A stretch of DNA of 64,000 bases from positions 15,852,278 through 15,916,277 of the forward strand of contig CM033114.1 in assembly GCA_019321725.1 (NCBI GenBank), read 5' to 3'. Within the stretch, counting starts at the first letter, position 1. Each line of letters begins with the position of its first letter. A program made the position numbers and the translations under genes. The notes below the pieces were generated by a model. The model saw nothing but the letters and a program-made list of their open reading frames with translations. It was not told where the DNA came from and made no database searches. Below are positions 35,631 through 45,902 of this stretch, in pieces. Source of the DNA: Paulownia fortunei (Eukaryota > Streptophyta > Magnoliopsida > Lamiales > Paulowniaceae).

Positions 35631-37500
35631 TTAATGATACTTCTTGAGTATTAGGTACCGACTATCGTTCTCAACTATGCAATAATTTGTAAGTAATGAT
35701 AAGAAGCAGGGACCTAAGTAGAGGAGAGACGACCCTTTGATTGGGAATATAGCAATAGTTCTTGCATTAGCCATAGGGACTATCCACTTAGCATTAGGCA
35801 GTAGAATTATGATAGATTTAAAATAATGCCTTTACATGTCAAGTCCTGGGCTCACGGGGTTGAAAAATAAAAGCAAGTCTCTAGCATAATGGGCTCTGCT
35901 AGCAACTAAAGGAGTCTATTGTACAAGATTATAAAACATTCAAATTTTCCTCCCACAACTAATGTGGAATATCATAATTGTTGATGTCAGAGTTGACCCT
36001 ACGGTACTATCGGCACGGGAAGTCCGACCAGATGTGTACTTGGACAATCCTGGAGTATAGAAAGAATACAATGAGGACATTATCTATCCAATACGGAGTG
36101 ATTTTGATATCCCACATTATTTGTGGGAGAAAATTTGGAATGGTTTATAAGTGGGTATAACAGACTCATCTAGTAACTTGGATTAATCATTTTCTCAAAA
36201 TGAAGATGAATGTGAATTAATTGCTAGTAGAGCTTGTTGCGCAGGAGTCTTGCTTTCAGGTTCCAATCTTGTGGCCCTAGTGCACGACATTATGCATATG
36301 AATTAATTAATAACATTATCTCTATCTCCATTTTGGATACAAAGGGTTATTTTTTTCAAAAAAAGATTGAACTTGTTCAATTTTTAGATGTTGCACATTC
36401 ATAAAGTAACAAAATAAAACTAGATGATCAATCTTCGACATACTTGTGGCATTCTAGATTTGATCACATCTATAAGGAAAGAGTTCGTAAGATGGCATAG
36501 TTGCTTGACCTCACGATCTTGCAAGAAATACAAATCTTACCTCAAGAGAAGATGACCAAATCATTATTTATGAGACAAGTGAAGCGAGCTACTAATCCTT
36601 TTAGATTTGATCGATACGGACGTATGTGGTTTACTAAGTGTTAGTGCATAAGAAAACTATTCGTACTTCATTACCTTTACGACAACTTCTAAGTAAGTGT
36701 ATGTATATCTTCTAAGATATAAGTGTGAAGCCTTTGAAAAGTTTCAGGATTTAGACATGAAGTAGAGAATCAAACCAGCCCAAGTACTAAAATCCTTTGA
36801 TCCAATTGTGGAGATGAATACTTAAGCGGCGAGTTCCTTGATTACCTAAAAGAGAATAGGATTCTCATAGTGGACTCTACTTGGCATGCCTCAATTAAAT
36901 AGGGTATTTGGGCGAATGAAGCATACCTTGTTGGACATGGTCGATCTATGATGAGTTTTATTAGCTTTTTTTCTTCATTATGGGGTTATGCTCCAGAATC
37001 AGTAACATTCTTATTAAATAGATTGCCCTCTAAGTCGGTGCCCAAAACGTCATATGAGATATGGTGCGTCAAAAACCCTGTGTTCTAATATCATAGGGTA
37101 TTGGGGTACCTACTTATGTGAAGCAGCAAGTGGAATACAAGCTGGATGCCAAACCCATTTTATGCAAGTTTATTGGGTATTTATAAGAATTGGTTAGGTA
37201 ATGCTTCTATTACCCTTTGGAACAAAGTGTGTTTGTTTGAGTAACTCTATCTTCCTTGAGAAAGGGTTTCTAATGGATAAAAAGGGCGAGGTCATAGAAC
37301 TTAAAGAAACTCAAGAACCATAAAGTGTCCTACACGAGGCAATGGTGCTTGAACCTATTACTGACACTTCTAGTACACAACCTCCTAGAAGATTTGAAAG
37401 AACCTCGAAGTGACCTGAGAGGTATGGCTTCTTGTTAGAGAATTAGGAGGATTTTTTTATGGAATTCAACAAAGTCAATGTCTAACTTCATATTCACCTT
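35631..37500 (+). pseudogene. Copia protease / integrase remnants
   Basis: Decayed pol. A LWHSRFDHIYKERVRKMA segment of GAG-pre-integrase lies near 36450, an RATNPFRFDRYG-like start of the integrase core near 36590, a LLNRLPSKSVPKTSYEIW-like segment near 37010-37060, and the linker ending in R-rich and LLEN sequence near 37440. Stops throughout. Integrase is followed almost at once by RNase H at 37501, so most of RT was lost by internal deletion. Confidence 0.78.
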
Positions 37501-37921
37501 AAATAATGGGACGGATAGCTAGAATAGTTCCAAGCAAAAGCTGACTGCGGCTTTCACTACTTAGGCTGAATATATCGCAGCATGCAATGGTGCAAAATAA
37601 GCTATTTGGATACAGAACTTCATCCATGAGTTGGGTCTAGTTCAAATCATTGTTGATCCAGTCTTAGTGTACTAGGATAACAATGGGGTGATTGTGCAAG
37701 CAAAGGAGTTAAGATCTCATTACCAATCTAAGTACATCATGAGATGATACCTTTTGATCCAGAAATTTATTGATAGAGGTGACCAAATTGGAAAGAGCTA
37801 CCTTAGTAGAAAATATAGTAGATCTACTAACTAAACCCCTAGCACAAAGAGTATTTGAAGGACATTTCGAGAAGATGGGCTTTAGATACATGGGCAACTA
37901 TCTCTAAGATAAGTGGAAGAT
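37501..37921 (+). pseudogene. Copia RNase H remnant and polypurine tract
   Basis: Frames read KLTAAFTT.AEYIAACNGAK, AIWIQNFIHELGL and NNGVIVQAKE, then an ending like LTKPLAQRVFEGHFEKMG (about 37830-37875). The polypurine tract AAGTGGAAGAT (37911-37921) precedes the LTR. It corresponds to 2593-2900 of the minus-strand copy. Dead by stops. Confidence 0.82.
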
Positions 37922-38803
37922 TATTAGAATAGTACCCGATGAGCTAATTAGATTGGTCATCTTCAAACTCTTGTTAAAAAAATCTTATTCATATCAATAT
38001 TAATAAATGGTAATTCTTCATCTTAAATTTTACATTATAAAAATAAGATGAAGTTTATAGACCACACATAGCTATGGGGAATGGTCACACTTAGGATGGC
38101 GATCATAGATGATGTCTCTATGTCTTTAGTCTTACAAACATTCCAAGTCAAATATTCATTGAGATGGGACATTGATAAGTTCTAGAAGACTTGATCATAC
38201 TATGCTGGCTCGTAAGAAGAATGCCTTATTCTATGGGCATCAATATTTTGGCACTAGTTCATATATACGGGTACTTGTTAGGGAACAACTACACTAAACA
38301 AGCCAACCTGTAAATTCTCAATTGGAACAATGTTATCAGATATGAATTTCCTCATTATGATAGTACAAGTTTTAGGCTTTAGACTTGAGGCACCATTGCA
38401 ACCTTGTGAATGACATATTAAACTTTGATTAACTCATTGCATGACAATCACAAGAAAAATATTTTATGTATAGTATCATCATTTATAAAGGTTTATGAGT
38501 AGTCAACAAAAGATCCATCACCTATCGAGTTGAATAGGTGAATATCCTATGTTTTCTATGGTTCTTGACTTGAAAGTTCTTGGCCAAGGCTGGATGAAAG
38601 TTAGAAAAAGGATTTCTAATTTCATCATGGAGTATTGTAACTAGAATGTGTACATAGTTATTGAGCTAATAGGTTTTGACTAATAATCTATACTCTAAGC
38701 TAAATTGAAAATAAGTTGACTTAAGGTCGTACTTGCAAGGTTTTCACAACTGGAGAGGGTCACTCTGTCACCTATATCTTCTTCATGGCATATTGCTAGA
38801 TGC
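37922..38803 (+). repeat. Copia 3' LTR (plus), 3'-truncated
   Basis: Starts TATTAGAATAGTACCC, a mutated TGTTAGAGTAG, after the polypurine tract. It continues colinear with 61320-62100 and 19150-19760 (CGGGTACTTGTTAGGGAACAA near 38270). It is cut at 38803 where a minus-strand LTR of the same family begins. Confidence 0.83.
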
Positions 38804-40465
38804 TGCTGGATTCACGCTATATCGGGATACCAAACACAACAAAAAATAAAAAAATTAATATAAAAATATATCACATGCATTTAGTATCCTAAAATCTATG
38901 GAGACTGATCGACTATGTGTTATAAAAACCTATTAAATAAATATCGATTAACAAGTTCAAAACTTATACTTGAAGCTTTTCATTTAATGACGATGAATTA
39001 AAATGACTCAAGTCGTTATCTATCCACAACATATCGTAATTCATGAAACCCCAAACTCCTTCATTAGATTAATTCACTTAGAGTCTGAGTCTTACCCCTC
39101 TAAGCATATCCACACCCCGGTTACCCACTTGCAATGGTTTCTACGCTTGTGGAATATGATTATATAATTCTAGCCTAATGACGTGTATAAGGATTTGGAA
39201 CAAATACAACGCTTTATGTTTGGTGTGTGTTTTGATTCTTAATTCAACTAGTAAAATAAAGAATCATAACAAGTTCAAGAATAAGGGATTAAGGTTCGGT
39301 GACTATGCAGAGGGAGGAGTGGGTGAATTTTTGGAGTGGCTTTCCTTTAAAAAATGTGTGAAATTTGTAGCTCAGTTCTTCTAAAAAATTGGCCCCTATG
39401 AGGGCTTTAATGGCCCTTTAATTTCCTTCTCAAAGGGACTCCTTCCTTATCCTACTTACCTTTTGTTCATACATAGTGTGTTGTATAAGGTAAGTCTTCA
39501 TATCACTTGTGATAATTCCATGACCTCAATTCATTTAGGATGTGGATTCCCAATCTAATTCCTACTGGGCCTCAATCTCCATCAAGCCCATACCTAATGG
39601 ACCTATACCCAATTAATTAATTAGGTATAATTTAATTGATTCAAACAACTAAACATGAGTAAAATATGTTCAATATAATTAATTAATGCAATTAATTAAT
39701 TATTTATTCCAATTGGGCCACCTAATCCAATTAGGTTAATTAATTAATTCAATCAATTAATTGAATTAATTCAAAAATTGAATAATTTAAGCTCCAATAA
39801 TTAATTTGTTCCAACTCTCAAATTATTTTTTGGATAAGAATTGGACTTGTCTAAGTTGGTGTGTGACTCCTTAGGTTTACCCACAAGCTAGTTGTGGCCA
39901 CAACTCCTGAGACTTAATTAAATAATTATTTATTATCACTAATTAATCCTGTTGGAATCAACCCATTGATTCCAAGAACCCACAAATCATGAGTAGTATA
40001 TAAAAACATGCCACGAAGTCTTAGATACAAGTGAAAGAGCGAATATTTCCAATTACAAATACTGTGTAAGTACGATCCTTCTGTCTATAAATTTCTCATT
40101 TGAGCCTAAGCCATGGATTATTAGTCAAAACCCTATTAGCTAAATACCTATGTATCTATTCTTAGTAGCTTGATCCGATGATGAAATTAGAAAATTCATT
40201 CTCTAATTTCCATCCAACCTTGGCTAAGGACTTCTGGAATCAAGTATCATGGAAATACATATAAGTTTCACCTATTTATCTAAATAGGTAATAGATCCTT
40301 TGTTGGACACTAATAAACCTCCATGCATGAAAATGATACACCCAAAATATTCCTCTTGTGATTGTGATGCATCAGGAAATAAATCTAAGTGTATCATGTC
40401 GTGTATATGGTTTCAATGATGTTTCAAGTGTAAGGACTAATTTGAGTACTATCATAATGTGGAAA
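38804..40465 (-). repeat. Copia LTR (minus), 5'-truncated
   Basis: Left end TGCTGGATTCACG corresponds to TGTTGGGTTTACG at 24443, so this is the 3' end of a minus-strand LTR. It follows the family alignment through the AATTAATT core (39610-39780) to about 40465 (near CATAATGTGGAAATCCC), where Gypsy pol DNA begins. About the first 450 bp of the LTR are missing. Confidence 0.82.
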
Positions 40466-40740
40466 TCCCATTCAAAAATTGTAAAATCTTTGTGCAACCT
40501 TTTGGAAAAAGATAAGCCATTTGATTTTAATGTTGATTGGCTACAAGCCTTTGATCACATCAAGAAGGCTCTCATCTCAGCTCCTATTATGGTGGTACTG
40601 GATTGTACCGACAATTTGAGCTTATGTATGATGCTGCTAGTGATTATGCGGTTGGAGCGGTGTTAGGACAAAGAAGAGATACAATTTTTAGGGTCATTTA
40701 CTATGCAAGCCAAACAATTGATGATGCCCAACAAAATTAC
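40466..40740 (+). pseudogene. Athila-like RT/RNase H junction fragment
   Basis: Short pol piece reading SLCNLLEKDKPFDFNVDW, DHIKKALISAPIMVVLD and an RNase H start. It is very similar to 49735-49925 and differs clearly from the same region of element 1 (42440-42650), so it is a stray piece of the other Athila-like subfamily. It is joined to protease DNA of element 1 near 40740. Confidence 0.8.
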
Positions 40741-40744
40741 TACC

Positions 40745-41659
40745 ACACCCAAGTACAAAGATCTAGGTTGTCCAACCATTTCATATATGATAGGAAACAC
40801 TAGAATATAGCGTGTTTTGCTTGATCTTGGTGCTAGTGTAAATCTTCTACCTTTCTCAGTTTATGAATAGTTAGGTTTGGGAGAACTTAAAACAACTTCT
40901 GTTATACTCAAACTAGCTGACCATTTGATTAAAGTTGCAAAGGGAGTAGTAGAAGATGTGTTGGTATAAATTGATAAGTTTTAGTTTCCAGTTGTTTTTA
41001 TTATTTTGGACATAGAGCCTGTTGCACAAACGCATACACAAATTCCTATCATTTTGGGTCCTTTTCTTGCAACTTCAAATGCTTTGCTCAATTGTAGGAA
41101 TGGTATTTTGAAGTTATCATTTGGAAATATGACTTTGGAACTAAATGTGTTTAATGTTTGTAAGCAACCTGCAGAATATGTCAAAGTACAGGAAGTGGAT
41201 TCAATCGAGGAACTTGTTCATGAATACTTTACTACCACTAACTCTTCAGATTCTTTGGAGACTTGTTTTAAAAGTGAAAGTATTTGTAAAAAGATACACG
41301 CTAATACTCTCTCTAAATTTTCGAAAGTACAAGAAAATTATTTTTGGAAGCCAAGGTTTGAAGAACTTTCATCATTAATAATAAAATATATTCCATCAAG
41401 TATTAAAGCTCCCGTATTTGAATTGAAACCTTTGCCAGATGATTTGAAATACTATTTCTTGGGTGAGAATGAGACTTTTCTAGTAATAATTTCTTCCAAA
41501 CTTGATGCATTTCAAGAAGGTAAGTTGATCGAAACTCTAAAAATGCATAAGAATGCTTCAGGATGGACCATTGTTGATATTAAAGGTATTAATCCTTTAA
41601 TTTCCACCCATAACATCTATTTAGAGGAAAATGCTAAACCTTCTAAAGAAATGCAATGA
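40745..41659 (+). pseudogene. Gypsy aspartic protease and protease-RT linker (element 1)
   Basis: The protease active site reads LLDLGASVNLLPFSVYE (about 40820-40870). DLGA in place of DTGA or DSGA is usual in Athila-like elements. An 217-codon open frame (41006-41659) continues through LGPFLATSNALLNCRNG and the linker to GWTIVDIKGINPLISTHNIY, the segment just before RT. A stop near 40868 and another near 40970 break it. The homologous part of element 2 is at 59371-60200. The protease would cleave Gag-Pol. Confidence 0.85.
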
Positions 41660-42520
41660 AGGCTAAATCCTAATATGAAACAAGTAGTGAGAAATTAAGT
41701 CATTAAACTCTTAGATAATGGAATCATTTATTCTATTTTTGATAGCAAAAAGGTAAGTCCTACTCAAGTTGTACCTAAGAAATCTGGAGTTACTGTAGTC
41801 AAGAATGAGAATGATGAATTAATTCCAACTAGGACTATTACTGGTTGGTGAATGTGCATTGACTATAGGAAACTCAACTTAGTTACTAGAAAATATCATT
41901 TTTCATTACCTTTCATGAATCAAATTTTATAAAGAGTTTGGGACATGAATTTTATTACTTTTTAGATAGATATTCTGGGTATAATCAAATTATAATTGCA
42001 CTTGAAGATCAAGAGAAAATAAATTTTACATGTCCTTTTGGTACTTTTTCATTTTGAATTATGCCTTTTGGATTATGTAATGTACCAGCTATATTCCAAC
42101 GATGCATGCTTAGTATTTTTAGTAACATGGTTGAACATTTACTTGAAGTCTTCATGGATGATTTTTCTATTTTTGGTAATTCATTTGACGATTGCTTGTC
42201 TAATTAAGAAAAGGTTTTGATCAGGTGTGAAAAAAAAATCTTGTGCTCAATTAGGAGAAATATCGTTTCATGGTAACAATTGGTATTGTTCTTGGACACA
42301 TTATTTCATGAAAAGGTATTGAGGTTGACAAACCTAAAATTGAGTTAATTACTAATTTGCCAACACCAAAGAATGTGAAGGAGGTAAGATCCTTTTTAGG
42401 ATATGTTGGTTTTTATAGAAGATTTATCAAAGATTTTAGTATAATATCTAAACCTTTGTATAATCTTCTAAAAAAAGACACTATTGTTGAATGGACTAAA
42501 ATTGTAAAAAAGCTTAAATG
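41660..42520 (+). pseudogene. Gypsy reverse transcriptase (element 1)
   Basis: Frames give RRLNPNMKQVVRN-like start (mutated), [13 protein letters not shown] (about 41860), MPFGLCNVPAIFQRCM (about 42060-42105), VFMDDFSIFGNSFDD with FMDD for the catalytic box (about 42150), and KNVKEVRSFLGYVGFYRRF (about 42370-42425). Several frameshifts and stops (for example near 41698 and 41850). Element 2 holds a longer open RT segment (58898-59347). Confidence 0.87.
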
Positions 42521-42945
42521 CATGCTTACATCTGCTCCAATCATGCATCCTCCATATTGGACTTTGCCTTTGAAATAATGTGTGATGCTAGTAAATATGT
42601 TGTTGGAGCTGTCTTGGGGCAAAGAAAAGATAAGAAACCATATGTTATTTACTATGCAAGTAAAACTTTAAATAGTGCTCAATTGTATTATTCAACAACT
42701 GAAAAAGAATTACTTATTGTAGTTTTTACATTGGACAAATTTAGATCTTATCTTATTGGCTCACCAGTTGTTGTTTTTAGTGATCATGCAGGTTTGAAAT
42801 ATCTTTTGTCAAAAAAAGATACCAAACCTAGACTGATTAGGTAGATTATTTTACTCCAAGAATTTAATATTACGATTCGAGATAAGAAGGGAGTAGAGAA
42901 TCTGGTGGCTGATCATTTGTTGAGACTTGTTTGTGATGACTTATT
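42521..42945 (+). pseudogene. Gypsy RNase H (element 1)
   Basis: The 108-codon open frame 42518-42844 carries [39 protein letters not shown] and [15 protein letters not shown], the usual order of Gypsy RNase H with its catalytic Asp, Glu and Asp. It is followed after one stop by LQEFNITIRDKKGVENLVAD. This is the best preserved enzyme region of the element. Confidence 0.9.
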
Positions 42946-44313
42946 TCGAACCACACCCATTAACGATGCTTTACTTGATAAACAACTATTTAATGTTTCT
43001 ATTTTACCTTGGTTTGCTGGCATTGTTAATTTTCTTGTGACAGGAAAGATGCCATCGCATTGGAACTCTCAACACAAAAAAAAGTTTTTGATTGAGGTGA
43101 AAAACTTTTATTGGGATGATCCATACCTATTCAAATATTGTCCGGATCAAATCTTTTGAAAATGTGTGCCTGAAAATGAGATAGGTAATATTGTTAAATT
43201 TTGTCATTCAGAAGCATGTGGTGGTCACTTTTCAGCAAAGAAAACCACTGCAAAAATCTTGCAATGTGGATTTTATTGGCCAACTCTTTTCAAATACACT
43301 TACACTTTCTGCAAAAGTTGTGAAAATTATCAAAAGTTAGGGTCCCTTTCAAAGCAAAATATGATGCCCCTACACCCTATCCTAGTGATTGAAATCATTA
43401 ACTGTTGGGGTATTGATTTTATGGGACCATTTCCATTATCATTTGATTTTCTTTATATATTGGTTGCCATAGATTATGTTTCAAAATAGATCAAGGCAAT
43501 TCCTTGTCGAAATAATGATAGAATTTTTGAAAAAAAATATTTTAAGTTGATTTGGGATTCCTCGATCTATTATTTGTGAAGGGGAAAAAAAATTGTAACA
43601 AAGTTTTTGGAACTTTAATAAGAAATTTGGAATCATACATAAAGTTGCAACCCCTTATCGCCCTCAGACAAATGGACAAGTTGAACTTACAAATAGAGAG
43701 ATAAAATAAATTTTGAAAAAGACAGTTAACCCAAACCGTAAAGATGGGTCTCTTAGACTCACCGATACACTTTGGGCATATAAAACTGCTTTCAAACATC
43801 ATTAGGCATGTCTCCTTATAGGATAGTTTATGAAAAATCTTGTTATATACTTATTGAACTTGAACATAAAGCTTATTGGACAATCAAAATGTTAACTTCA
43901 ACCTTGATGAAACTTCAAAATTGCACAACTTGCAAATCAATGAACTTCAAGAATTGAGAAATGATACATATGAAAATTCTAAAATTTATAAAGCAAGAAT
44001 CAAAGATTTGCATGATAATAAAATTTTAAGAAAAACATTTGAGGTTGGTCAAAAGGTTTTGCTTTATAATTCTCTATTGCATTTGTTTCTTGGAAAATTA
44101 GGATCAAGGCGGAGCGGTCTTTTTGTTGTAAAAAAAGTATATCCTTATGGGGCGATTGACATTGAAAATCCTAGAAATGGTAACATATTCAAAGTAAATG
44201 AACAAAGAGTTAAACCATTTCTAGATAATCAATTTTCACAAGAGAAAATTCTTTTTCTTTCTAACCCTTATTATGATAAGAGTTGTATATATATATATAT
44301 ATATTTTCTTTGA
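42946..44313 (+). pseudogene. Gypsy integrase with C-terminal domain (element 1)
   Basis: The zinc-binding HHCC domain is visible as FCHSEACGGHFSAKKT and CKSCENYQKLG (43200-43340), then INCWGIDFMGPFP with the first catalytic Asp (about 43415) in the open frame 43166-43489. The core after the second Asp is frameshifted (43490-43870). The 145-codon frame 43876-44313 is the C-terminal domain: LQINELQELRNDTYENS, GQKVLLYNSLLHLFLGKL and VNEQRVKPFLD. The frame's last residues translate a TA microsatellite and are not protein. Confidence 0.88.
44285..44305. repeat. TA microsatellite
   Basis: About ten TA dinucleotides just downstream of the integrase C-terminus. The corresponding place in element 2 (about 56745) has a shorter TA/CA tract. 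Confidence 0.9.
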
Positions 44314-44477
44314 CTTTATTTGTTTTGAAGGCTTTTTTTTCTTTTATGGATTAAGTGGCGGATAACGATACTCCGTGGCTATTAAAGTCGGACTTATCAG
44401 TTTCCCAAATAATTGAAATATCTATATAAAGTTTTTCTGCTTTTCTCATTCTATTTTCTTGTTCTTTTCAAAATGGA

Positions 44478-45097
44478 TGACTTTCTTCTAACTCTGATTT
44501 CCTTTTCTTCCTAAAAATGCAATTTTAAAAATTTATAAAATCAGGATCGAAAGATTAAGGATGCTTATGCACAAGGGCATCCCACATGATATACGATAGA
44601 TACTTGAAGCAAAGGTAAGAGCACGTGAGTTTTCACATGAGTTTCCAGATTTGCTTACTAGATACATGCCTGATTTTGGTAAAAGCACATATTCAACAAA
44701 ACGAAGGGCGAAAAAAATGAAAGTTTATCACAATTGTGCCAGATGGACTTGCAACACAAAGTGTCGTTCTTTATGAATGGTTTCTAAAAATTGAGAAAAT
44801 AAACTTAAATTCATTATGGAGGACTGAGTAAGGAGTCTTTAAATTACATTATATTGACTCTTGAGATGCATTCATGTGGATTAGTACAACGTGTAATTCT
44901 TGATTTATGGGATCGCTTTCGAAATGAATATGAGTTTTATAGTCTTGAGAATCTAATATTAAAAGACCTTGTTTGCTAGTTTATAAGAAAACTGGATGGA
45001 AAGCATATCCTCGACCTATAGAGGGTGTTTAAGCCGTTATTGATATAAAACCAAAGAAAGATATGAGCCACAATCACAACTACATGTACATTCACAT
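44478..45097 (+). pseudogene. Unrecognised cargo ORF upstream of LOG (element 1)
   Basis: Between integrase and LOG, decayed coding-like sequence recurs in element 2 (55937-56570). A possible start ATGGATGAC follows TTTTCAAA in both copies. Readable segments are MLMHKGIPHDIR, AREFSHEFPDLLTRYMPDFG (about 44630-44685) and, in another frame, LNYIILTLEMHSCGLVQR, ILDLWDRFRNEYEFYSL and FIRKLDGKHILDL (about 44835-45020). I do not recognise the protein. It occupies the place of the env-like ORF of some Athila elements but could equally be part of captured host sequence. Both copies have stops and frame changes. Confidence 0.55.
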
Positions 45098-45508
45098 GTA
45101 AGTAGGTAATTTTAAAATTTTGTGTCCTTATTTTCAACATTTTTGATAAAAGAAAAAAATGTGTAATAAATGCATTCCCTATTTACAACTCAATAAATAG
45201 CACCATATGCACTCTATTTTTACACAACTTATTTTTAAAAAGAAAAAAAATTAAAAAAAATAAAAGTTTCTTCAACTCGCAAATTCAACTGCATTTGTGT
45301 CTTTTGTGGATCCAATCTAGGAAAAAAAAGTAAGTTTATAGGGGGCAGCCAATAACCTTGGTAGAACTTTAGTAGAAAGAAAAATTCATTTAGTCTATGG
45401 GGGAGGCAGTTTGGGGTTAATAGGGAGTGTTGCTATTTCTGCTTATATTGGAGTAGTCAAAGTTCTGGAAGTTATTCCAAAATCTTTTAACAGTATAGAA
45501 TATCACAG
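45098..45508 (+). other. Intron-like 411-bp block, precisely absent from element 2
   Basis: The block starts GTAAGTAGGT and ends AATATCACAG. Element 1 reads ACATTCACAT before it and GTATGACCATCGG after it; element 2 (minus strand, junction at 55936/55937) reads ACATTAATATGTATGACCATTGG, the exact joined product. The block carries the N-terminal part of LOG. Removal by splicing before reverse transcription is the simplest reading. A deletion using the short shared GTA is a possible alternative. Confidence 0.7.
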
Positions 45509-45902
45509 GTATGACCATCGGAGATGAGCTAAAAGTGTCACATATTTAGGACAAAATGCCTAACATGTTAAACAATGCGGATGCATTCATCATTCTACTT
45601 GGCAGTTTTGGTATACTGGAGGAATTATTCCAAGTTGTCTCTTGGGCACAACTCAACATTACCAGAAATATAGGTATGTTAATTGTTTTTATGATGGTTT
45701 GCTATCTTTTGTAGATCATGTTGTGAAAAAAAGTTTTATTTCACTATCTGCGAGAAAAATCCTCATTTATCCGACACCTGACCAACTGATTGATCAATTT
45801 CTAGCTTATGTGCTAGAACCTAATCTAGCCTTGGCCCATATGGATTGGTCCAATAGGAATAATAGTCAAAAATGCAAATTGAATTTGACTCTCAGTCTGT
45901 GA
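45269..45902 (+). pseudogene. LOG-like: LOG-like cytokinin riboside 5'-monophosphate phosphoribohydrolase, captured copy
   Basis: LOG hydrolyses cytokinin nucleotides to active free bases. N-terminal part: KFNCICVFCGSNLGKK (45280-45325), then in shifted frame NNLGRTLVERKIHLVYGGGS, LGLIGSVAISA and VLEVIPKSF (45350-45490). C-terminal part: MTIGDELKVSHI, stop, DKMPNMLNNADAFI, a PGGYGTLEE-type motif degraded to LGSFGILEE (about 45605), and FQVVSWAQLNI. The open frame 45642-45902 continues with GLLSFVDHVVKKSFIS and a PTPDQLIDQFLAYVLEPNLALA tail. Order and spacing match the ~215-residue plant family over nearly the whole length. At least one stop, two frameshifts and a lost Pro-Gly exclude activity. 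It sits inside element 1, between the unknown ORF and the 3' region. No introns interrupt the C-terminal half, which suggests capture from RNA. Confidence 0.85.

Noticed and set aside
41006..41659. The 217-codon open frame as an independent host gene
   Set aside because: It is the protease-RT linker of the Gypsy polyprotein, with its counterpart in element 2 at about 59370-59950.
45642..45902. LOG-like open frame as a functional host gene
   Set aside because: It lies inside a retroelement, colinear with a second copy. It lacks the start, has stops and frameshifts upstream, and the PGGYGTLEE motif is degraded.
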